Source of the DNA: Straminergon stramineum
Taxonomy: Eukaryota > Streptophyta > Bryopsida > Hypnales > Calliergonaceae
Direction of reading: 5' to 3'
NCBI GenBank assembly: GCA_963920665.1
Contig: OY987265.1
Location: 4,717,001-4,781,000, forward strand
Length of the DNA: 64,000 nucleotides
Shown here: piece after piece, positions 12,521 to 23,530 of the stretch
Layout: each line of letters opens with the position of its first letter
How positions within the stretch are numbered: the first letter of the stretch is position 1
Notes under the pieces: model-generated
Database searches by the model: none
What the model was told of the DNA's origin: nothing
Seen by the model: the letters and a program-made list of their open reading frames with translations, nothing else
Translations under genes and position numbers: made by a program

Positions 12521-13096
12521 ATAACCCCTAAACGTCCAGATTTATCTCTAGAATTGACAATTTGAGAAAAATCATTATAAAGTGATATTTGGAAGCATAT
12601 TTTGGAATCGACATACAAACAAAAGTTGTAGATTTTGATTTATATATTTCATCTATATGGTGAGATTCACCAATACTATCACCAATCTTTTTTTACAAAT
12701 TTTGAAGGAGAAATTCCAAAATTCCTTCAAAATTCAATTACAAGCACAATATTATCATTTTTTTGAGTAAAATTTGTTGGAATGGATTTGAAATGAGGTT
12801 CTCTTCACATGATAATTTTTTGAAATTTTTGTGTTCTTCAAATTTATAACCTCATTTTGGCAAATTCAATTGAACTAAAGTCAATGCAATTTGAGCACTT
12901 GACATAGTTGCACATTTGTAATTTTAGAAAATTATGTACTCTAGTAACATGAAATCCAACCTTTAGATAGGACAACAACTTGATAACATATCTCCACAAA
13001 TTAGAATAACTTTCATCTAAGTAGTTAGGAGGATGAAACTTTAGTTTCAATTTGTTCATCATCTAAAAAATGGGTGTTGGAGCACTTAGGGGTTAA
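12521..13096. mobile_element. TTAA-type element, 576-bp family, copy 1
   Basis: The left end is ATAACCCCTAAACGTCC and the right end ACTTAGGGGTTAA. It aligns end to end with 31450-32025, also 576 bp; for example, AAAATCATTATAAAGTGATA pairs with AAAATCATTATGAAGTGCTA. The left TTAA has decayed to ATAA. Neither copy has a reading frame of note. Equal lengths argue that these are whole units. Confidence 0.78.
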
Positions 13097-14240
13097 AGAT
13101 ATAGAAATAATTGATTCACTCTCCAAGAACTATCAACATCTACCCTACATGTAGATCAGTGTTGTAAATAATTAGGTAAAAATTGGAGCATGTCTTTAAT
13201 ATGAAAAATTATATAACTATTTTTGAAAATCTGAAAAAATTTCATTGTTGAAAATTTTGAATATTCAAAAATTAATTTTGTGAAAATTTAGACAGAGGAA
13301 CACATTCACACACGAATAGAAAAAATCAAATCATTTCATCAAAGTGTTGATAAATTAGGAAGAACAACATGGTGAAAGCCATAAAAATCAAATGAAGCTA
13401 CCAAATTGTCCACATGCCAAAATAAAATTATTTTGACAACAAGGTGGCGAATTGGACTTGAACGCACCATAATGTCATGCTACAATGTATTCTAGCCTTC
13501 TTAGAGTAAGGTGGCCAAATCATTCCTAACCACCCTTCCATTTCTGCACTGTAGAGTGCTTTCTTTCTAGTTAGATAGTCAAGATTAGTAATTAATTATG
13601 GCACGATTCCCAGTGTAGTTGTGGTGCACTATGATTGGTTACAAGATTCTCAATATTGCAACCAACCCTTGGTCTGAAATAGGAAGACCTATATGATGAA
13701 TATGGGTTGAACATAACCTTGAGCTAAAAAATTCATAGTAATTATATTTTGAGAAAAAAAATTCTGAAAATTTATGGAATCCTTCCAAACTCTACTTTTA
13801 TTCCCGGTAAAATTCCTCCACTCAAGAAACCTGCGCTCCAAATACGTGTAATTGCTTAAGTGGTTGGAAATGGGTCGGCTACCTTAAGACGTATTTAGCT
13901 TTAGACACGCCTGCCACTACTGTACCGTAGACTGATATCAATGAATGACGTGGATACAGCCCTCAGCAAAGCGTCATGACAATGAAATTCATCCATTTCT
14001 ATTGTTCGTAGAGCACGTTTGGGAGAGTGTCAACAATGGCCGATCGAAAGGAGATAGTTTCCGCGTGGAGCTTCTCCTATTCCCCTCAGACTCTCATCAC
14101 TGTCTGCAGATTCTGTCACGACGCAGCCCATGAATTCCGCAGCTTTGACGGAACGGGAGACTACTCGTTGTCTGTGCCAAGTTCTTAAGGGAGTCCTCCT
14201 ACTGCACCTGATCGATCACTGCTCTTTGTCTCTCCGTCTC

Positions 14241-14248
14241 TTATAAAT
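14241..14248 (+). promoter_or_regulatory. Putative TATA box of the single-exon gene at 14511
   Basis: TTATAAAT lies about 265 bp upstream of the start codon in a pyrimidine-rich promoter-like stretch. With usual plant spacing, transcription would start near 14270 and leave a leader of about 240 nt. Confidence 0.45.
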
Positions 14249-14510
14249 CTCCAAGTCTCTGTTTCTAGCTGCTAGTACTTTTCAAACCCTGTCTGTGCTT
14301 CCATTGTCTGTCTGTACCACCCTCCTGACGAACACTGAATCTCTGAAAGAAACAAGTTTCGAGAGTTTCAGTGGTGAGCTGCTTGCTTTCACGTATCAGC
14401 TCAAATTTGTGGGGGGATACACCATCAACATCGATCGAGCCTCGCACCTTGAATTGAGTTGATTGCTCCTGAAGGCGAGTGATTACTTTAATTTGTGACT
14501 TCAACGCAGC

Positions 14511-15443
14511 ATGGAAGCCCCTGCAACCATGAAAGGACCCCTGTTGCAATTGCAGGCCTCCGTTCCATCTGCAGGCACCCCAAATTTAAAACCCTATGCC
14601 GCCCCAGAAACCACATCTACCAGCGACTCTGCATCCCACTACGACATGAGCCTCATCCCCGACTCGCGCGTTTTCTTCCCTCCGAAGCGCCCCTCTGTTG
14701 CCCCCACTTCCACCGCCGAAACAATTCTCAAGACCAAGGGGATCTACAGCCACGACCCCCTTCTCGACCACAACCCCGAGGAGCTTTGGCGCTTCCTAGT
14801 ATCCAACCTCCAGTCTCCCCACATGGCCGTTCGAATTGTGGGCACCCACACGGTAACCAGCACAAGCTCCAACGCCAACGGCAGCTCTAGTACGACCACC
14901 CACACCGTCTCCGATTTCTCCGTCCAACTGGATGTGTCCAAGTACGTGAACCCGCAGTGGTCCCGGATCTTCACCCGCCCTTCTCGCATGGCGAGTAAAG
15001 ACGCAGTCACGCCCACACTGAGGGAGACTCTGGAGGAGTACGCGGGCAGCAAGAACGCATTGAAGGAGTTTCGTCTCATCAAATTTGTGGAGTGGGACTT
15101 CGAGGAGCTCACAAAATCGCTCAAGGAGATCGTGCGGTCGACGGGGTATCGATCCACGGTGACCATAACTTTTCCGATGCAAGATTATAAAGTGGTGGCG
15201 TTGGCATCCAATGAGCTTTCCAAAGCGGCGCATTCGAAAGTCGTTCGAGTTCTGTGTGTCGTGTCGTGTCTGTTTCTGGTGTTCTGGCCGGCGTGGGCAA
15301 TCGCAAGGAAGCGCATGAAGAATCGACTGGTGTGTGCTTACGGGATGGTAGCCAGTGGGGAGGTATTTCTTGCCAGAAATCACCGCCAAATTTATAATCT
15401 GGTGGAGCAGAGGTTCAAACAGGAATTCGTGACTGCTCTGTAA
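14511..15443 (+). CDS. Conserved single-exon membrane-anchored protein of unknown function (310 aa)
   Basis: An intact 310-codon frame, GC-richer than its surroundings. The first 60 residues are Ser/Pro/Thr-rich and probably disordered. A conserved-looking core follows: ILKTKGIYSHDPLLDHNPEEL and FRLIKFVEWDFEELTKSLKE, with a HTVSDFSVQLD segment between. Near residues 245-265 is one strongly hydrophobic stretch (VLCVVSCLFLVFWPAWAIA) followed by basic ARKRMKNR, typical of a single transmembrane anchor. The SHDPLLD/NPEELWRFL pattern recalls an uncharacterised family shared by plants, especially bryophytes, and fungi; that is from memory, not a search. The ATG at 14511 is chosen; a second in-frame ATG lies at 14529. 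No function is claimed. Confidence 0.72.
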   Translation: MEAPATMKGPLLQLQASVPSAGTPNLKPYAAPETTSTSDSASHYDMSLIPDSRVFFPPKRPSVAPTSTAETILKTKGIYSHDPLLDHNPEELWRFLVSNLQSPHMAVRIVGTHTVTSTSSNANGSSSTTTHTVSDFSVQLDVSKYVNPQWSRIFTRPSRMASKDAVTPTLRETLEEYAGSKNALKEFRLIKFVEWDFEELTKSLKEIVRSTGYRSTVTITFPMQDYKVVALASNELSKAAHSKVVRVLCVVSCLFLVFWPAWAIARKRMKNRLVCAYGMVASGEVFLARNHRQIYNLVEQRFKQEFVTAL

Positions 15444-17461
15444 CTAATTAATCAGGCCACCGAAGATCGACTCTGTTCGAAATTGATCTCAATGAAGACA
15501 CTGAGAGAATCCTCAATCTTCATAAGGTGGAATTTAGTTTTATTGCACGTTGACTCAACAATTCTTTTTTAGTACACCTCGTATTCATTATGATGCTAAA
15601 TTTCAGGGAATTGGTGCAATTTCAGTAGCCTTACTGATGACTCCGCCTGATGCCAGTTCAGTAGTTCTTAGAGCTTTGGGGCTCTTAGAATTCAACAATT
15701 TCAGTGCTCTGGAGCACTCCATTTTAACACCAAAGACAAATCATTTAGATGCAATTATTGATGTTGTTCATGTCACAAGTGGGGTGAGCAACCTAGACCA
15801 ACATAGATGTAGGAATTGTAGAAATCGTGTTGTTGATAAAACCTATACATTAAACCAAATGATCGAATATGATGGAATGAAGTTGTAAACCATTGATTTG
15901 GTAAATATTGGTTGTTGTAAGCATCTGCTCCCACTCGTATGTCGCACAAGAATATCAACATCTTGTAGTAGAGATTTCAAGTGATTCTTGTGCAATTTTG
16001 CAGTATTGACATGATACCAAAGGTAATGTGAAAAAACCATTGTGACAAATTTGCCTTCGAACTCTTGCTTCTCAGCCTGATAATGGATGGCTACAAATGC
16101 GTAGTACGTATGGTAGCATGACATTCTCGGAAAGCTTGAATCAATCAACCGTGAAAGTATCAAGGAGAGGAGTTTTCGTTCTACAATGATGTGGCTGGAA
16201 GGATTTTTCTGAAACCTTCAAATAGTGTTCAAAAGCATCACAAAGTTGTATCCGACTTGAAACCTCAATGCCCTCTAGGCTCAAAAAAATTCAGAATTCC
16301 TACATTTCACCATACCTATGGCACAATTTAACTACGACACAGACCAAATGACTTGTGCAGAAAGAAAGAATCAACACATTGTACTTCACTGTACAGTACA
16401 GGATAATAGGGGGTGTCAAAGTTCTTGACTTCCACAGAGAGATTTCTCTGTTATTGTTGCTATGGTGGACGAGGACCGTGTCATGGTGGACCGAAATGAG
16501 CCTCACTTTTTAAAAATATTTTGCAATTTCGCCCCTACCCATCTCATATTTTTCAGAATATGATCAATCAAATTGAAAGAAAATTATATCTTCTTGTCAT
16601 AAAGAATATAATCATGGGCAGTCAAGTGGTTTCTCGAGCGTTTTTTTTGGTACCGGCAAAACTTGTAGTCCGGATACGAATGTATGATTTAGGGTTTTCA
16701 TGCATTTTTCATTTTTTCATTTTCATTTTTCATCAGTAACTCGTAGTAACGTTGAGACACCTAAAATTGCCTCTTTTGGCGTTGAGCGTTCCTTTGAGTA
16801 TACTGGTCAAAACTTTATATATTATTGTTTGGAGGATGAATGAGATTTCCAACGCACTCAAAGAATGCATCATTTGGATACTGTGTGGTCGATAAAAAAC
16901 ATAAGTTTTGAGAAGATTATATATTTTAATGCGATAGAGTGTTAATGCGAGGGATCCGCTGGGATTAAAAATAGAAATATTGATCGTGGTGCATTGCTGA
17001 AATCTTTCTGAAATGAAGAATTTGAGCTCCGGTTGTGCTGCTCGCAGTCGAGATGGACATCTGCAGCTTATATTACCCGCTTCCTCATGCCGCTCCCTCT
17101 TTCATTCGGCTCGTGTCCGAGCATAGACTACATGCTGCCAGTTTTAATTTCTCCTGCAGCTTCTCCCGAAGTAAGCGGTAACTTAAACCCGGTGCACCAG
17201 GAGCTTCAGCGGATGATGCAACGACGGTGGCCAATTCAGAGTAGGAAGACGAGCCCATTCAACCACCTTTTACATACTACTGATTTGGTTTGTAGGTGGC
17301 ACAGGGTCAGTTTGATCGCAATCACCAATGTATATTCAGACTTCGGTGTAACTTAATTTTTGGCCTTCGACGTACATATTGAATAGCATGAACAGATATT
17401 TCGTTAAAATCAGGAGGTATTCATACGCCATTTTTCCATTTATTTTCTAGGACTGGTGTAG

Positions 17462-17523
17462 ATTTTAGACCGCATGGTCTGAAATCTAAGATAGGTATAC
17501 ATTTCAGACCGCACGGTCTGAAC
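17462..17523. repeat. Duplicated palindrome AGACCGCAYGGTCT
   Basis: AGACCGCATGGTCT and CAGACCGCACGGTCTG occur about 36 bp apart, each a short perfect-stem palindrome with 6-7 flanking bases in common (TTTYAGACC...GGTCTGAA). They could be a protein-binding dyad or the ends of a tiny foldback element. Confidence 0.6.
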
Positions 17524-17802
17524 CTCAAAGTGCCAAGTTTGTGGAATACCACCATTTTAACGAAAACATTCGTTCATGTTGTTTGGTCGAGAAAAATTAT
17601 ATTGAAGGAGATTGAATTACATATCTACAATTCTATCGTTTGAATTTTTGGGAAAAAATTTGATGTGTCCCATTTAAATTTTTGAAAATGTGCCTTTGAA
17701 AGGCATGCTGAGCATACTGGTTCTTCTTTTGCCAAATGTGGAAATCAATTAGGGTTCTTAGATGATGTTGAAAATTTTAGTATACAATGTTTCTAAGGTA
17801 GA

Positions 17803-18211
17803 CCAGCCCATTTCCACCAGCTTCCTATAACCACCATCCTAGTTTTGGCCCCATCACCACCATAAAACTCACCCAAGTCCATTCATTGCATTGACAATTC
17901 CTATACATTAATTTCAACTTGGGTAACGTGTTTGCCTTTGATTGGTGGAAACTCTAGTGTTAATAGGTAAATGTAATGGCGGTTATAGGTTTAGGATAGG
18001 ACATTTATGACTCTAGTCTAGTGGCAAATTTGTAATTTAGGGCAGACCACTTTAAAAATTCATAAAAATTACAATTTTTATCGTAAAATTATATTTCCAC
18101 TTGGGTTTGATTTGTGAAACATACGCACACCTCTAGAAAAATATGTGCCCCTCTTGGAGTTGGTCCTAATATACTTAGATTGCGAATCAGGGTGGTAATA
18201 GGCTGGTCTAC
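17803..18211. mobile_element. ~410-bp segment with ~22-bp terminal inverted repeats
   Basis: GTAGACCAGCCCATTTCCACC near 17803 is the inverted counterpart of GGTGGTAATAGGCTGGTCTAC ending at 18211. The interior has no reading frame. No clear target duplication was found, so the superfamily is undetermined. Confidence 0.55.
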
Positions 18212-18680
18212 ATTAGTTAGATATGGTAAGTTACACCACTACAGTCCAATTTTGGAAACTTGGGAATAAAACCACCTCACAGTAAAACAATCGAGTTTGG
18301 ACAGAAGCAAGAATTATGTTCATGCAATTTTGAACTCTATAATCTCTCAAACCTCATCTATGATGTGTAGGGGTTAAATTTTTCGATGGACATGTAAACA
18401 TAGGCTGTAAACAAGATCATATGGTTACATTACTAAAAAAAAAATTGATATTGGACAATATACCGGTTGACCTTGTTTTCCAAAGAAGTCAAATTGGCCC
18501 AAATTCTGCTTTAATTTTAAAAATCATAAAACTTATGAGTTTAAATACAAATGAAGTTGCCAATTTTGGATGAAAAGTACATAAAAATAATGTTTTCTGG
18601 TTCAAAAGATGAATGAATGTAGAAATACAGTACGTCACCAAATTTTCCATATTCGCTCTAAAAGAAAAAAGAAAGAAAAA

Positions 18681-19119
18681 AAGGGGGCCTGGTCATCACC
18701 GTCGTCCCGGCGTGCCCGTTGTGCCCGAAGTTCCCCTCGATCCGTTCGCTTTGAAGCCGACGGTTCAGATCCTCCCTGCGAATCGAACGGCCATCCTCTC
18801 ATTTGCGCGGCCATGGGCTCGAGCAACTTGGATGTACAGAGTCTTGAAGCTGGTCCAGTGTCTTTTACGAATTTGGGTTGCGGTGGCTTCGCTCCCGCGC
18901 GTTTCTTCAAGTCGCGAGGATTTGGTTTGTGGATGTTGCGTATTCGTTGCTGATGTGCCTGTCCAGTAAGGTATTGTCTGGAGTGAGACTGAGTGATTTG
19001 CAATTTTGAGAAGGCCTTTGCGTTAATCTATTCATATAGGTTGCTGTTCAAATTTTACGAAGGCTTGTTTCGTCTAGGTTTGAAAGAGTGAACGCTTGGA
19101 AACGCTTGGACTTTTATCA
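18681..19119 (+). promoter_or_regulatory. GC-richer promoter/5' leader of the FIRRM/FLIP-like gene, with uORF
   Basis: Base composition rises sharply at 18681. An ATG at 18812 opens a 46-codon frame (starting MGSSNLDVQSLE) that ends at TGA 18953, before the main ATG at 19120. Because it lies upstream of the first coding exon, it is probably an upstream ORF or leader sequence, not a separate gene. Confidence 0.45.
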
Positions 19120-22100
19120 ATGGCGGTAATCGGGGAAGGAGATGATCTCTCTCGTGTGCTCAAAGTGCTTATTGCATCTAAGGTAAGCTACGTGTCTTCT
19201 TCTCGATCTGCGATTGTTTATTACAATTTTTGTTCCTCTGTCAATTTTGGCCATTTAGCGCGTTGAAGACGTCATTTTCGTATTGGTAAGATGAATTATG
19301 GAATTTTTTGGAATGTTTCTCTACCTTGTTCGTTTCCATGATTCGGTGATATCAGAGTTTCCATTTATCACTGTGTGATTCGATATTGACTTGTTTCAAT
19401 TTATTTAGTCCTTGTCAATTGACACTATCGGTCTTGGTCGATATTATTGGTTATATAACAATTCACTAACTTGTGACAGCGTATTAAAATCAGGTCGCTG
19501 AGGAACGTATCAAGGCTCTCGAGAATCTTTGTAAATCATATTCAAAATGCAGCTCCTCCGAAGAGCTTAACATTTTGGAAGTTCTGGTGGTATCCTTTTA
19601 CATGATGTAAGTCCGTCCAAGCAAGTTTTGTTTGTGTTCATAGACATGCTGTTGAAAATGATGACTTGAATCTTAGCACTACACTTAGCCTCAGAGTAAT
19701 TTGAAGTGCTAATGTAACGATATGTATTTTCGAAGATGGAACGAGTTCGGTTAGTCATGTGGTGGTACAAAGATCGCAATAACCAGTTTGGACTATTCCC
19801 TAACTGCAAAAGCAGACATGTTGGCAAGAAGCCTCGGGATCTGTACTTCGTGATTGCAAATGGCGAACAAATATATGTCGTGTAGGTAGTTCAAGGCTTC
19901 CTCTTATCCAAAAGGAATCTCAAATTTTCACGCAATATGTTCAGCTGGCCACGAAGGTAAGGATTCACCGAAGACGCATGTACCGCTTGACATCTATTTC
20001 TTTGTCTTTGACGTTGAAGCTCTTTCAGTGGAGCTGAAGCACATGGAAGCACATTTCACTGTTGCTATTTTAGTCCTTCGTATGGCTCCTTTTTTTCGAG
20101 GATTTCTGTCAATTTTTCTTTATTTTATGTTTTTGCTAGGCCTGTGCATGGTGCTCAACATGCCTGAGCAAGCAGGAAGTATTTGAAAGCAAGTCCAAGA
20201 AAGCAAGTCCACGGCAAGATGCCCTTCTGAAGGTACTGCCATCTATGTTTCGTTAGAAGCTGAAATTTGTAGATTCATGGATTGATTAGAAGGGATGTAT
20301 GAATGTAGTCTTCTGCATGAATACTTTTGCATCAACGACAGGGTCAAGGAACGAAATATCATGATATATAATGATTTTTCACTAAGGAATTTCATAAGGC
20401 TTTGGTTTTCATGGTTCAATCTCTTAGCATTAATGACGTGTACATTCCAATAGACTGGATCAGACACGAACTTTCCTGCGTGATGCTTTTTTTTTGTCTC
20501 TATTAACTTCAGGTTGGAATTTTGCAGCTTCTGGTTGAGGCCAATTCTTTCTCTGCTGCCACATATTCTGTAGCAGTAGAATGCTCATTCTTGATGGAGA
20601 AACAGGTTATATCGTCAGTGGCGTCGCTTATTAGTGAGTCTTTGAGCTTGATCAAAGTTCTCTGCTTATCAAGTACCCCGGTAAGTGAAACCAAGCTCAT
20701 AGTTCACGTACTAGGGTTTCTACTTTCTTGGTGTAAAGACCACATTCCTGACACTGTCTGAGTTTGTTCTGGCGACAGAGAATCGATCTGCAAGGAGCAG
20801 ATATGCTTAAGGTTGGCGTTGAACTGCTTCAAGCCGCGCTTCGAGTCGTTGCTAAAGTGAATGGAACAGTAACGAATACAACCATTAATAGTTCAACCAA
20901 TGAGGGATATTCCAATGCATTGGAGATCATCACATCTGTATTAAGAGACCTTGAGGAACTGGGAACTTTGACAGCTAGAGTGGAATGGGGAATGGTACAA
21001 AGTGCTGGTGGAAAAAACATCGCGCTTTTCAATATTTCATGGCGAAGCTGTGTGGCCATTCTCACTTTGTCGGAAGGTAGTCGCACAACAGTTGCCCCAC
21101 TAGTAGACATCAAGAAGTTCATCGCCCGCTTGATATCTGTTGGAACTTATTCGTTGAAGTGGGCTACCCAGGAGTGGCTCTCTCGACCTTCTAGTGAATT
21201 TTCTGTTGCCCCGGATACAAAAGTGGACTTTAGGAAGCGCTGTATACTTGTGAGATTCTTTGCATCGCAAGTATCAAAGATGTGTACTTTCTACCCCGAG
21301 CAAGCTTCCACCCTCAGAATTACAATTGTGGACTATATTCTGAAGTTTGCAACACTAATTCTTGGTCACAACGGTGAGACTCTTCCCAAACACGCTGTTG
21401 AGATTCTCTCGGAGGTTGCTGCACCGTTCGTCTTTGGCCTTTTGCCTTCCCTTATGGCGTCTGGAATGCAGACAGGTTTGAAGGTAGAGCTGCTACAGAC
21501 TATTGGCATTGGTTATGAACCTCTTCCAGCCGTTGAAGACCTTGGTTCAGATGCAGAGGAGCCAGAAAGGGATTTATTTTTGCCCTTCTGGAACAACAGC
21601 TCGCAAAGAGGATATCTGCCCAGCCGAGTTATGGTTTTTCTGCAGCTCCTCGAAAACTCTGAAAACTACGGGCCAGTCTTAATGGTGGAGCTTGCAAACA
21701 GATTAGATTGGGTTCTAGATTCGATTGCAGAGGATGAGGTTTACGTTGCTCTTGTACAGGTTCAGATCTTCCAAGCAATTTCCCCAGAGGCCACTACAAA
21801 GTCTCAATTAATGTATCTGTGGGTGGTGACAGCGCTTCAGAAGTTTATCATACTTGCTTCGGCTTCCTCAGAGGCTTGGACGGTGATTCAAGAATTTCTG
21901 TTCAAATATGCACTCCACTCAAATACGCTTTGTGTCGAACTTATAAAACGCCTGTGGTTCTTTATTGCTAAACACAGTGACGAAGGACTGGCTCAAGAGC
22001 AGATATCAGCTCTTGTTTCTATCCTGCGTTCAGTGGCGGCAGCCGAAGACGCACAGCAGGAGGCCCTTAAAAGATTGGCGCAATTGATTTGCTCCCTAGT

Positions 22101-23530
22101 TCAAGCAGTGCCAAGTATTGGAGCCTCACACCTTTTCAGTCTCGTTTTCCACGAGGATCCTTTTGCAACTGAGTCATCCTCCAAAGTCGTCTCGGTTCTT
22201 CTACAAGAAGGCTTCACTATGGGACTTCTTCCAGAAGTAACGAAAGAAGATTCTGTCATCGCTTTCTTGAAGCACTGTTTAGCTGCTGTCAAGCAATTTA
22301 GCAAGAGCAATGGAAGGCCAGATGGGAGAGAACAGGACGCTTTATGGTGTTTGTTGCATCTTTTGAATCAATGGTACGTTCGAGTTTTGCTTTACCCTTT
22401 GCTTATCCTTTTTCTCTGTCAGATCACCTGCCAGCAATACATCTGATTTTGGCGGGGTCATTGTTTCAAAAGTCTCAGATCGATTCTATCTCGTTTTGTT
22501 CTTAAATCGAACTCTTCTGATGCTCATCACTTGGGATGTTAGATTCATTTAGCTGGCTCGATTCAAATCCGTTTACTTTTCGTTATCTAAACGGCAACGC
22601 TGTGCTGTTTTTTCTTGCAGTGAGGATTACAGTGCCATCGAACCAAAGGAAATGCAAGAAATTAAGAGCTTAACTTTCGACGCCTTCCTAAGTGATTCTC
22701 GAACCACACCAAACGGTCACCGATTTAGTGGTTCCGTTATTAGTCCAATACTGCTCATCGCTTCGTTCTTTCTGAAGCGCAATGTGCACCCCAAGACCCT
22801 CCAAAACATTTTGGTAAAGATTGAGGATCTTGTAAAGTCAACACCACAGGATGACGGTCGATTCTTGAAAGTACCGCTAGCAGAATTTCTTTCTAGCCTA
22901 AGTTCATTTGAGTTTCCAGAGTTGGTGGACGATCCAGTGAGCGAGGCTCTATGGTATCTGTACCGCACTGTCTTGCGAGAACAGCACTGGGCCCTTGTAC
23001 ATAGCGGTTTGAGATCTTTTGGTCATTTTGCGGAGTGTACTCCTTGCAATGAGCTGTGGCGTTTTGTTCCTTCGGACCCAGGGCTCGCTTCGGAAGTGCA
23101 GGAAAGTACACAGAGCGGCGCTGACATGTTCATGAGCACATTGAAGAGCTACCTCGAGAAGGAGACTATGTGCGCCTCTTTGATAGTTTCGGACACGGAG
23201 ATCGACTTGCTACACCAGGAAGCCAAGAAGCAGCGGAGGTCTTATTTTCAGTCACTGCAGCGAAAGGAACGGGAAATTCCCGAAGAGAAGACTATAGTTA
23301 TAGATCTCGATTCCATGGATTCGGATTTAAGGCCTTCTAAGCCTGTTGGGCAGAATGATAGGTCGAAACCAGATGAGGTGAAAACAGGAATTTTAATGCT
23401 GCAAGAAGGGTTTTCTCTGCTGAATAGCATGTCTACAGAATGGCTGAGCAGATCTGATTCAAAACTTGAAGAATGGCGATTCATTCTATCTCAGCTAGCA
23501 GTTGTGAACAAGAAACTGGCTTCGCTGTAA
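19120..23530 (+). CDS. FLIP: FIRRM/FLIP-like protein (C1orf112 family), partner of the FIGL1 AAA-ATPase in recombination
   Basis: Seven exons in consistent phase: 19120-19182, 19494-19589, 19816-19956, 20140-20232, 20513-20680, 20779-22373 and 22621-23530, giving about 1021 residues. The body is a long helical, HEAT-like repeat protein without catalytic motifs. The assignment rests on the C-terminal block HWALVHSGLRSFGHFAECT followed by a proline and a helix ending FMSTLKSYLEKE, which matches the pattern I know from the FIRRM/C1orf112 family; Arabidopsis FLIP works with FIGL1 to limit RAD51/DMC1 activity and crossovers. A basic stretch (EAKKQRRSYFQ) and the acidic, SUMO-interaction-like TIVIDLDSMDSD (from 23291) follow. 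The start is the first ATG in the GC-rich leader; exon 2 could end at 19586 instead. It is intact, with no stops or frameshifts. An alternative is an uncharacterised ARM/HEAT protein. Confidence 0.68.

Larger units (their letters stand above)
9960..14240. other. AT-rich intergenic region with mobile-element copies
   Basis: This is a 4.3 kb stretch with no coding region I can support. It holds a CACTA-type miniature element (10424-10557) and two TTAA-bounded elements (11469-12404 and 12521-13096), listed separately. The remainder is AT-rich with short homopolymer runs. A 74-bp tRNA-like stretch at 13443-13516 lacks pairing stems. Confidence 0.6.
15444..18680. other. Intergenic region with palindromic elements
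   Basis: About 3.2 kb of AT-rich DNA with no supported gene. It contains a pair of short palindromes at 17462-17523 and a ~410-bp segment with 22-bp inverted ends at 17803-18211, listed separately. Frames of 100-115 codons at 15550-15888, 15843-16163 and 17033-17356 have no recognisable family features. Confidence 0.5.

Noticed and set aside
13443..13516. tRNA-like 74-bp stretch on the minus strand (TTCAAGTCC-type loop, GGC ends)
   Set aside because: The acceptor, anticodon and T stems do not pair, so it is at most a tRNA-derived relic.
14495..15389. Other long frames on both strands across 14495-15389, including 197 codons on the minus strand
   Set aside because: They overlap the 310-codon gene at 14511-15443 and lack domain features; they are composition shadows.
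18609..19003. Frames of 114-122 codons on both strands before the FIRRM/FLIP-like gene
   Set aside because: They overlap one another in a GC-rich leader, with poly-Lys or poly-Phe from an A-rich run; no family resemblance.
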